From NCBI GenBank assembly GCA_007117945.1, contig SKTN01000394.1, forward strand, positions 1 through 21,116: a stretch of 21,116 nt of DNA, written 5' to 3'. The stretch is from Nitriliruptoraceae bacterium (GTDB lineage Bacteria; Actinomycetota; Nitriliruptoria; Nitriliruptorales; Nitriliruptoraceae). Shown piece by piece: positions 7,523 to 14,410 of the stretch (position 1 is the first letter of the stretch; every line of letters starts with the position of its first letter). The notes beneath the pieces are model-generated. The model did not search any database and was not told the origin of the DNA. It saw only the letters and a list, made by a program, of their open reading frames with translations. Both the position numbers and the translations under genes were made by a program.

Positions 7523-8978
7523 GACCGCCGCTACCGCTGACGACCTCGCTGGCGAGGCCGTCGCTGCCGACGCCGGTGCTGCCGACGCCGGTGCTGACGG
7601 CACCCCTGTCACCGGTGCCAGCGCGGTGGTGGAGGCCGCCACCGCCGAGGCCGCCATCGCCGAGGTGCACGAGCGCTTCGGCCCCGGTGCCACCATCGTG
7701 GAGGCCCGCCGGGTCCTGCGTGGTGGTATCGGCGGCTTCTTCGCCAAGGAGCACGTGCAGTTGCACATCGCCGGCACCGACCCGGGTGCTGGGGCGCGCG
7801 GTGGTGACGCCGGGGGTGGTGAGGCCGGCACCGGCAGCGTCGACGCTCGCCGCGGCCCGGTGGGCAGGGGCGATGTCGCCGCCCGTGCCGTGGCCCTGGC
7901 CGCGGAGCTGACCCGTGGTGCCGCGGGAGAGGCCACCGTGGGCGGCGGCGCGGCTGCGTCGCAGGACGACACGCACCTGCCCGGTGCCGGCAGCGGCCGC
8001 GGCGGGGCGCCCGGCGCGAACTCGCCGGTGGACCGTCTCCTGGGTCGGGGTCAGACCCCGCAGGACGTCAACGACGCGGACGCGACCGACGTCGACGACA
8101 CCGTGGACTTCGGGACCTTCCTGCGCACGCAGCTCGCCCGTCAGGGGGGCGGTGCCGGCGGTGCGGATACCGAGGAGGCGCCGCCACCGACGCCGCAGGC
8201 CACGGCGGCCGACACGTCCGCTCCCGCCGAAGCGCCCGCGGAGACGGCGGCCGCACGCGGCCCGGAACGCGAGGTGCAGCCCATGCGCTGGCCGGGCAGC
8301 CACGACCCGTGGTCGGTCTACGGGGTCGCTGCCACACCGGACCCGCTCGTGGAGGATGCGCGGTTCCCGCCGGTGCAGCCCGCGCAGGCGGCCCCGGAGG
8401 TCTCCGCCGTTCCGGTCGTGACGGATGGCCCCGTCACCGAGCCTGCCCCGGCGGCCGCGGTCGCGGACGAGTCCGACACCACGGCCCCCGCGGCCCCCGT
8501 CGATGGCCCGTCCTGGTCCACGACCCGGCTGCTGCACCTCGGCCTGCCGGCGAGCCTGGTCCACAACCTCGACGTCGCCGACCCGAAGGATGACCTCAGT
8601 TGGGTGGCGGCGCTGACCGACGCCCTGCGCCCGGTGTGCCGTCCCCTGCCCGTAGCGCCCGCGGTGCTGGTCGGTCCCGATGCACCGGCGATCGCCGAGG
8701 TGGTCGACCTGCCCGTGGCGCGCAGCCGTACCTGGCTGGACGCGCTCGGTGCCAACCGGTGGCGCCACCTGGTCATCGGCGGGCAGGGGTGGCGCTCGGA
8801 GCTCACCGACGAGCCCCTGGCCGTGTCCTGGGTCCGGACCGACGACCTCCCCGACGCGCTGCGGTGCGCCATGGAGCTGGGCCTGGTGCTCGGCTACGGC
8901 CCCCAGGGCGGGCAGCTGCGCCGGGCACGCCCCCTCGACGTCGCGCTGGCCGTGCGCGCACTGGTGGAGCAGCCATGA
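7500..8978 (+). CDS. FlhF-like protein with degenerate GTPase domain
   Basis: FlhF is the SRP-type GTPase often encoded after flhA. This 492-residue protein has three parts. Residues 43-90 resemble the FlhF N-terminal B domain: 'IAEVHERFGPGATIVEARRV' then 'GGIGGFFAKEHVQLHI', comparable to the family's 'LGxDAVIL...GGxxGFF...VEV'. Residues 91-340 are Gly/Ala/Pro-rich and probably disordered. Residues 341-492 resemble an N+G domain in order: 'LGLPASLVHNL', a helix, 'AVLVGPDAPAIAE' (388-400) where FlhF has a P-loop, and a C-terminal 'LGLVLGYGPQGGQL' near 461-473, comparable to 'TGLPLxYVxxGQxVP'. GxGKT is absent, as are clear DTAGR and TKxD motifs, so GTP hydrolysis is unlikely. GTG 7500 has GGAG six bases upstream. 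Similarity is judged from memory of the family. Confidence 0.65.
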   Translation: MPRLSTPETAATADDLAGEAVAADAGAADAGADGTPVTGASAVVEAATAEAAIAEVHERFGPGATIVEARRVLRGGIGGFFAKEHVQLHIAGTDPGAGARGGDAGGGEAGTGSVDARRGPVGRGDVAARAVALAAELTRGAAGEATVGGGAAASQDDTHLPGAGSGRGGAPGANSPVDRLLGRGQTPQDVNDADATDVDDTVDFGTFLRTQLARQGGGAGGADTEEAPPPTPQATAADTSAPAEAPAETAAARGPEREVQPMRWPGSHDPWSVYGVAATPDPLVEDARFPPVQPAQAAPEVSAVPVVTDGPVTEPAPAAAVADESDTTAPAAPVDGPSWSTTRLLHLGLPASLVHNLDVADPKDDLSWVAALTDALRPVCRPLPVAPAVLVGPDAPAIAEVVDLPVARSRTWLDALGANRWRHLVIGGQGWRSELTDEPLAVSWVRTDDLPDALRCAMELGLVLGYGPQGGQLRRARPLDVALAVRALVEQP

Positions 8979-9409
8979 GCCCCGGACCCCTGCGGCGAAC
9001 GACCGCCGCCGTCGGCCTGCTGTCGATGGTTCCCATCGCCGTGATGGTGCTCACCGCGGCGCTGACGCCCCAGGAAGCGGCCGTGCGTGCCGCCGCCCTC
9101 GTGCTGGCTGTGCTGTTGGTCGGCAACCTCGTGCGCATCATCATCACCCAGCTGCTGCACCGGGTGGAGCGCGCCATCCCGGAGGATGCCGAGGTGGACG
9201 GCACGCCGATCGGCGGTGGGATGCCCAGCGGCCGTACCGCGGGTGCGGCCGGCGCCGGGGGTATGGCGTCCGGTGGCGCTGGCTCGACAGATCGGGCAGG
9301 TGCGGCCGGTGTGGCTGCGGCCGCTCCGGGTGCGTCGGGTACAGGCGCGATCGAGGACGGAGCGCCCCGGCGTCGGGCCGAGGACCAGGTGGACGCGGGG
9401 CGCCGCTGA
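8975..9409 (+). CDS. Small two-helix membrane protein, end of flagellar operon
   Basis: I do not recognise a named family. The 144-residue protein has two predicted membrane helices (about residues 11-30 and 36-56), with a short loop 'LTPQEAAV' and the sequence 'LLVGNLVRIIITQLLHRVERAIPED' at the second helix. A Gly/Ala-rich low-complexity tail of about 80 residues follows, ending in a charged stretch. Its ATG overlaps the stop of the FlhF-like gene (ATGA at 8975-8978), so the two are coupled. Position and coupling suggest a flagellar or membrane-anchor role for the FlhF-like protein. This is inference from context only. It is the last gene of the operon. Confidence 0.7.
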   Translation: MSPGPLRRTTAAVGLLSMVPIAVMVLTAALTPQEAAVRAAALVLAVLLVGNLVRIIITQLLHRVERAIPEDAEVDGTPIGGGMPSGRTAGAAGAGGMASGGAGSTDRAGAAGVAAAAPGASGTGAIEDGAPRRRAEDQVDAGRR

Positions 9410-9563
9410 CACGTACCCGCCGCCGGTTCCGGGCGGTTCCCGCCGGGTTGCTCGCGTACCATGGCAGGGGCCTGGCCGGCTCCGGTGCGCTAGCAACTGC
9501 GGCGACGCGACTGACCCGACCACACGCTGCCGGAGTCCAGCCGCACGGACCCGGTCAGCCCTG
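9410..9563. other. Intergenic region between flagellar operon and convergent channel gene
   Basis: These 154 bases separate two converging genes. There is no convincing strong terminator hairpin. A -10-like hexamer TACCAT lies at 9457-9462 on the + strand but has no good -35 and no gene downstream. Complementary segments CTGCCGGA (about 9528) and TCCGGCAG (about 9585) could form a long-loop stem reaching into the channel gene 3' end. Confidence 0.3.
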
Positions 9564-10730
9564 CTACCGGCGGCGTTCCGGCAGGCCGAGCAGCAGGTCG
9601 CCGGGCTTGAGCTCGTCGAGCGCCGCGTTGTCGTAGCGCAGCATCGTGCCGCGGCGCACCACTGCCATGATCAGCCCGTGGGCCTCGCTGACAGGCCGGC
9701 CGATCTCATCGGGGAGCACCTCCCGCTCCTCGATGGCTAGCCCCTGGGAGGTCTGCAGCAGGTCGGTGACCACCGCGGCGACGTGGGGGTTGCGGCTGGT
9801 CACCCCGAGCAGCCGGCCCGAGGTCTCCGCGGAGGTGATCACGGCATCCGCGCCGCTCTGGCGGAGCAGGTGGGCGTTCTCCCGCTCCCGGACCGAGGCG
9901 ACGATGGTCGCGTCGGGGGCGAGCTCGCGGGCGGTCAGGGTGATCAGCACGGCGGTGTCGTCGCGCTCGGGCGCCACGATCACGGCCCGGCACCGCTCGA
10001 TGTGGGCCTCCAGCAGGGTGCGTGAGCGGCTGGCGTCGCCCGTCACCACGGTGTAGCCGTCAGCCGAGGCGGTCTCGGCCACCTCCGGATCGCTCTCCAC
10101 GATCACGATGTCCCGGCCGTCGAGGCCGTCGGCGTCGAGGGCGCGGGCAGCCGCCCGACCCTTGACCCCGTAGCCACAGATCACGTGGTGGTCCTTCACG
10201 CGCGTCCTCCATCGGTCGTGTCGGATCGTCTCGCGCCACCGGTCGGTGAGCAGCTCCACGGTGGTGCCCACCACCACCAGTAGGAAGGCCACCCGCGCCG
10301 GGGTGATCACCAGCAACGCCGCCAGCCGCGCCCCGGGCGTCACTGGCGTCAGGTCCCCGTAGCCAGTCGTGGTCACCGTCACCGAGGCGTAGTACAGGGC
10401 GTCGAGCAGCCCGATCGTGCGCCCCGTCTCGTCGACGTAGCCGCCCCGGGTGGCCAGCACCGTCAGCGCTACCACGAACAGCAGACCGACGGCCACCGCG
10501 ATGCGGCGGCTGAGCGCCCACAGGGGGGCCCGTTGCGGGACCGGGACCCGTGCCCGCGCGCCGTCGATGGCACCACCTTTCGACCCTGGAAGGCGGACGG
10601 TAGTCCCTCCGCACCACCGTCGAGGGGCTGCTTGACTCGGGGGTGCACCGTGGCCGGCTCGGGCGGGAGCCTGGCGCCGCTGGCACCTCGCGCGTCCTGC
10701 CCCGTGACCGTCGGCCGAGCACCCGTCCAC
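9564..10730 (-). CDS. Two-TM potassium channel with RCK (TrkA-N/TrkA-C) domain
   Basis: This is an MthK-type K+ channel. TM1 is 'RIAVAVGLLFVVALTVLA'. The pore helix and selectivity filter are 'YYASVTVTTTGYGDLTPV' (coded at about 10346-10380), and TM2 includes 'LAALLVITPARVAFLLVVVG'. The cytoplasmic RCK domain has a Rossmann motif 'VICGYGVKGRAAARAL' and the acidic strand end 'DIVIVESD'. A TrkA-C domain at the C-terminus ends 'LKPGDLLLGLPERRR'. RCK domains gate the pore in response to Ca2+ or nucleotides. The start is unresolved. GTG 10730 gives 388 residues with an implausible Arg/Pro-rich leader, and GTG 10496 cuts into TM1. An ATC at 10568 preceded by AAAGGTGG would give 334 residues, close to MthK. 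Divergent from pta, with 19 bases between coordinates as given. Confidence 0.9.
   Translation of the reverse strand: MDGCSADGHGAGRARCQRRQAPARAGHGAPPSQAAPRRWCGGTTVRLPGSKGGAIDGARARVPVPQRAPLWALSRRIAVAVGLLFVVALTVLATRGGYVDETGRTIGLLDALYYASVTVTTTGYGDLTPVTPGARLAALLVITPARVAFLLVVVGTTVELLTDRWRETIRHDRWRTRVKDHHVICGYGVKGRAAARALDADGLDGRDIVIVESDPEVAETASADGYTVVTGDASRSRTLLEAHIERCRAVIVAPERDDTAVLITLTARELAPDATIVASVRERENAHLLRQSGADAVITSAETSGRLLGVTSRNPHVAAVVTDLLQTSQGLAIEEREVLPDEIGRPVSEAHGLIMAVVRRGTMLRYDNAALDELKPGDLLLGLPERRR
10597..10602 (-). promoter_or_regulatory. Candidate -10 element for the K+ channel gene
   Basis: Read on the - strand, TACCGT fits the actinobacterial TANNNT -10 pattern. A start of transcription about 7 bases on would leave a short leader before the ATC at 10568 and the Shine-Dalgarno-like AAAGGTGG at 10580-10573. 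No good -35 is visible. If real, the GTG at 10730 would be upstream of the transcript. Confidence 0.35.
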
Positions 10731-10749
10731 CGCCCGATCGAGGTCTCCC

Positions 10750-12831
10750 GTGGCAAACCGTCTCTACCTCGCCTCCCTGGAACCCCGGTCCGGCCGTTCC
10801 CTGGTGACCCTCGGGGTCATGGAGCTGCTGACGCGCCGGCTCGGTTCCGTGGGCTACCTGCGCCCCGTGGTGCCCTCCAGCAAGGAGCCGGATCCCCGCA
10901 GCGAGCTCGTGCGTCGACGCTTCGACCTCGATCTCATGCCCCAGGAGATGGCGATCTTCGGCTCAGATCAGGTCGCCGAGCTGTTCGGTGAGGGTCGGGG
11001 TGACGAGGTGTTCAAGGACTTCCTCGACGCCGCGCAGGCCATGGAGGAGCGCTACCCCTTCGTGCTCTACGACGGCTCGGACTACACCGGTGCCGCGGCG
11101 TCGCTGGAGTTCGACGTCAACGCCCAGATCGCCAACCACCTCGGTGCCCCCGTGCTGGTGGTGGTCAACGGGGCCGAGCGGCTGCCCGGCGAGGTGCTCG
11201 ACGCGCTGAGCATCGCACGGGAGTCCCTGATCGCCGAGGGCTGCACCATCGCCGCGGTGGTCGTCAACCGCGTCGACCCGCAGGTGGTCGACGAGGTGCG
11301 CGCGACCGTCGCCGAGGCCGAGGGCTCGGAGCCGGTGTGGGTGATCCCCGAGGTCCCGATGCTCGCGATGCCCACGGTGCGCGAGATCGTGGACGAGTTG
11401 GGCGCCGACCAGCTCGCCGGGACGGTCACCGACCTCGACCGTGAGGTCAAGGACATCAAGATCGCGGCCATGAGCCTGCCCAACGTCCTCGACCACTACG
11501 AGGAGGGCGCGCTGCTGATCACCCCCGGGGACCGCCCCGATGTGATCGCCGGGGCGTTGCTGGCCCGGATGGCCACCACCTTCCCCAACATCGCCGCCCT
11601 GATGCTCACGGGCGGCTTCCCCCTCCACCGCAACATCGAGCGGCTGCTCGACGGTCTGGGCGAGGTCACCCTGCCCCTGCTGTCGGTGCCCACCGACACC
11701 TACACCACCGCCCGTCGGGTGGCTGCGGTCCCCGCGGTGCTGCGGCCCGGCAACGCCCGCAAGCTGGAGACGGCGCTCGGGGTGTTCGAGGAGCACGTGG
11801 ACACCGCGGTGCTCGCCGAACGCATCGAGGTGTCCCGTACCGAGCGGGTCACGCCCCTGATGTTCGAGTACGAGCTGCTGCAGCGGGCGCGCTCCGACCG
11901 TAAGCGGATCGTGCTCCCCGAGGGCGAGGACGACCGGGTCCTGCGGGCGTCGGAGATCCTACGGCGGCGCAACGTCGTCGACCTGGTGCTGCTCGGCGAC
12001 GCCGAACAGGTCCGCGCCCGCGCGGACGCGGTCGGTGTGGATCTCGAGGGCCTCGAGCTGATCGACCCCGCCGAGTCCGACCTGATCGAGGAGTTCGCCG
12101 CGGAGTACACGCAGATCCGCGCCCACAAGGGCGTGACGATGGAGTTCGCCCTGGAGTCGATGCTCGACGCGAACTACTTCGGGACGATGATGGTCCACCG
12201 GGGCCTGGCCGACGGGATGGTCTCCGGTGCCGCCCACACCACCCAGGCCACGATCCGCCCCGCCTTCGAGATCATCCGCACCAAGCCCGGGGTGTCCATC
12301 GTCTCCTCGGTGTTCCTGATGGCCATGGCCGACCGGGTGCTGGTCTACGGCGACTGCGCCGTCAACCCCGAGCCCGACGCCGAGGGGCTCGCCGACATCG
12401 CCATCAGTTCCGCGGTCACTGCCGAGGCCTTCGGGATCGAACCGCGGGTGGCGATGCTGTCCTACTCCACCGGCGAGTCCGGCAAGGGCCGCGCCGTGGA
12501 GCGGGTCCGTGAGGCCACCGCGCTGGTCCGCGAGCGCCGACCCGACCTCGAGGTGGAGGGTCCGATCCAGTACGACGCCGCCGTCGACGCCGGGGTGGGC
12601 GCCGCCAAGCTGCCCGGTTCCAGCGTCGCGGGGCGGGCCACGGTGTTCATCTTCCCCGACCTCAACACCGGCAACAACACCTACAAGGCCGTCCAGCGCT
12701 CGGCCGGGGCGCTGGCGATCGGCCCGGTGCTGCAGGGGCTGAACAAACCCGTCAACGACCTCTCGCGCGGCTGCACCGTCGACGACATCGTCAACACCGT
12801 GACCATCACCGCGGTGCAGGCCCAGGTCTGA
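10750..12831 (+). CDS. pta: Phosphate acetyltransferase (long form)
   Basis: Pta interconverts acetyl-CoA plus phosphate and acetyl phosphate plus CoA in the cytosol. The 693 residues match the long three-domain form. An N-terminal BioD-like P-loop-fold domain (about 1-200) begins 'LYLASLEPRSGRSLVTLGVM', with Arg at the usual P-loop Lys position. A DRTGG domain (about 215-330) contains 'LLITPGDRPDVIAGALLA'. The catalytic PTA_PTB domain (about 375-690) has 'RKRIVLPEGEDDRVLRAS', 'DGMVSGAAHTTQATIRPA' and 'FPDLNTGNNTYKAVQRSA'. GTG 10750 has GAGG at 10740-10743. ackA follows 128 bases downstream, completing the acetate pathway. Confidence 0.97.
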   Translation: MANRLYLASLEPRSGRSLVTLGVMELLTRRLGSVGYLRPVVPSSKEPDPRSELVRRRFDLDLMPQEMAIFGSDQVAELFGEGRGDEVFKDFLDAAQAMEERYPFVLYDGSDYTGAAASLEFDVNAQIANHLGAPVLVVVNGAERLPGEVLDALSIARESLIAEGCTIAAVVVNRVDPQVVDEVRATVAEAEGSEPVWVIPEVPMLAMPTVREIVDELGADQLAGTVTDLDREVKDIKIAAMSLPNVLDHYEEGALLITPGDRPDVIAGALLARMATTFPNIAALMLTGGFPLHRNIERLLDGLGEVTLPLLSVPTDTYTTARRVAAVPAVLRPGNARKLETALGVFEEHVDTAVLAERIEVSRTERVTPLMFEYELLQRARSDRKRIVLPEGEDDRVLRASEILRRRNVVDLVLLGDAEQVRARADAVGVDLEGLELIDPAESDLIEEFAAEYTQIRAHKGVTMEFALESMLDANYFGTMMVHRGLADGMVSGAAHTTQATIRPAFEIIRTKPGVSIVSSVFLMAMADRVLVYGDCAVNPEPDAEGLADIAISSAVTAEAFGIEPRVAMLSYSTGESGKGRAVERVREATALVRERRPDLEVEGPIQYDAAVDAGVGAAKLPGSSVAGRATVFIFPDLNTGNNTYKAVQRSAGALAIGPVLQGLNKPVNDLSRGCTVDDIVNTVTITAVQAQV

Positions 12832-12959
12832 GTGCGACGGCCGACGACCCGTGCGGCCACGCCACCGTCCGCCCGTTCGTCCGTTCGCCCGCCAGCCCGC
12901 CGCACCCGCGCCCGCACCCGCGCCGCCCCGCCCCACCACCTCGACGTCAGGAGACCCGC
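12832..12959 (+). other. C-rich pta-ackA spacer with a 12-bp tandem duplication
   Basis: The 128-base spacer is C-rich on the coding strand. It contains CGCACCCGCGCC twice in tandem (12901-12912, 12913-12924) and related GTCCGCCCGTTC-type repeats just before. The ackA Shine-Dalgarno AGGAG is at 12949-12953. No promoter-like TANNNT box was found, so ackA is probably cotranscribed with pta. Confidence 0.5.
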
Positions 12960-14186
12960 ATGCAGGTGCTCGTCCTCAACTCCGGCAGCTCCTCCATCAA
13001 GTACCGCCTGTTCGATGACGGCGGCGAGGGCAGCGACGGGCTCATCCTGCTCGCCCGGGGACTGGTCGAGCGCATCGGCGAGTCCAGCTCCACCGCCGCC
13101 CAGACCGTGGTCGCCGCCGACGGCACGGAGACCGAGGACGTCGAGGACGGCATCGCCATCGCCGACCACGCCGAGGGCTTCCGCTGGATCGTCGACCGCC
13201 TGGAGTCGAGCGGGGTGGCCGATGACCTCGGTGCCATCGGGCACCGGGTGGTCCACGGGGGTGAGGAGTTCTCCGCACCGACGGTGATCGACGAGGACGT
13301 GATCGCCCGCATCGAGGCCCAGATCCCCCTGGCCCCGCTGCACAATCCCGCCAACCTCACGGGCATCGAGGTGGCACGCCAGCTGCGCCCGGAGCTGACC
13401 AACGTCGCGGTCTTCGACACCGCCTTCCACGCCACCCTGCCCGCGTCTGCCTACCGCTACGCCGTGCCCGAGCGGCTGCGCGCCGAGCAGGGCGTGCGCC
13501 GCTACGGCTTCCACGGCACCTCCCACGCCTACGTGGCCCGTCGTGCGGCCGCGGCCCTCGGCCGCACGGAGGAGCAGTGCAAGCTCGTCACCCTCCACCT
13601 CGGGAACGGGGCCTCCGCGGCCGCTGTGGACGGTGGCCGCAGCGTGGAGACCTCCATGGGGCTCTCCCCGCTGGAGGGCCTGGTGATGGGCACCCGCTCC
13701 GGGGATCTCGATCCTGCCGTGATCTTCCACCTGATCCGCGAGGCGGGGATGTCCGCCGAGGAGGTCGAACGGGTCCTGAACCGCGAGAGCGGCCTGCTCG
13801 GGCTGTGCGGCGACAACGACCTGCGCACGATCGAGGACCGGGCCGCCGCGGGCGACGAGGCCGCCCAGCTGGCCCTGGACGTCTATGTGCACCGGATCCG
13901 CAAGTACCTCGGTGCCTACGCCGCGGTCCTCGGACGGCTGGATGCGGTGGTGTTCACCGCCGGTGTCGGGGAGAACTCCGACACCCTGCGCGCGGCGATC
14001 TGCGCCGACCTCGACGTGCTGGGGGTGCGTCTGGACGCGGCCCGCAACGACGGTGTGCGGGCGTCGAAGGCCCCCGACGGGATCGCGGCGGTCCACGCCG
14101 ACGACAGCGAGGTGGCGGTGCTGGTCATCGCCACCGACGAGGAGCACGAGATCGCCGAGCAGACCCTGGCGGCGCTGGAGGCCTGA
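12960..14186 (+). CDS. ackA: Acetate kinase
   Basis: AckA converts acetyl phosphate and ADP to acetate and ATP, and the reverse, in the cytosol. The 408 residues show the complete set of family motifs: 'LNSGSSSIKYRLF' with Asn7, 'IGHRVVHGGE' with Arg96, 'PLHNPANLTGI', 'FDTAFHATLP' with Asp153, 'RYGFHGTSH' with His185, 'LHLGNGASAAAVDGG', 'TSMGLSPLEGLVMGTRSGDL' with Arg246, 'FTAGVGENS', and near the end 'IATDEEHEIAEQT'. The ATG at 12960 has AGGAG six bases upstream. Paired with pta. The gene ends about 130 bases before a 50-bp palindrome that probably terminates it. Confidence 0.98.
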   Translation: MQVLVLNSGSSSIKYRLFDDGGEGSDGLILLARGLVERIGESSSTAAQTVVAADGTETEDVEDGIAIADHAEGFRWIVDRLESSGVADDLGAIGHRVVHGGEEFSAPTVIDEDVIARIEAQIPLAPLHNPANLTGIEVARQLRPELTNVAVFDTAFHATLPASAYRYAVPERLRAEQGVRRYGFHGTSHAYVARRAAAALGRTEEQCKLVTLHLGNGASAAAVDGGRSVETSMGLSPLEGLVMGTRSGDLDPAVIFHLIREAGMSAEEVERVLNRESGLLGLCGDNDLRTIEDRAAAGDEAAQLALDVYVHRIRKYLGAYAAVLGRLDAVVFTAGVGENSDTLRAAICADLDVLGVRLDAARNDGVRASKAPDGIAAVHADDSEVAVLVIATDEEHEIAEQTLAALEA

Positions 14187-14319
14187 GCACGTGCGGGCGG
14201 GGCTGTGGCGGACGCCTCCTTGTGAAGGCGGTCCTCGGCGCTGGCCGGGCCGGGCGGGTGGTGGCGCGGACACCGGGCCGTGTCCGGCGCCAGGCCGGGC
14301 AGGAGGGACCGGCTGCAGG

Positions 14320-14369
14320 GCAAGAGTGGAGGTTCGCGGCGGTATACCGCCGCGAACCTCCACTCTTGC
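14320..14369. terminator. Perfect 50-bp palindrome, likely bidirectional terminator
   Basis: The 25 bases at 14320-14344 are the exact reverse complement of 14345-14369, with no spacer (centre GGTATACC). It sits between the convergent ackA (+) and DUF418 (-) genes, where a shared terminator is expected. In RNA it would form a stem of about 23 bp. Neither side has a T-tract, as is common for actinobacterial terminators. It could instead be a protein-binding site or a dispersed palindromic repeat. Confidence 0.65.
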
Positions 14370-14410
14370 TGGCCGCACCCTCCGAACGATCCGTGGTTGC
14401 GGGGCCGGGA

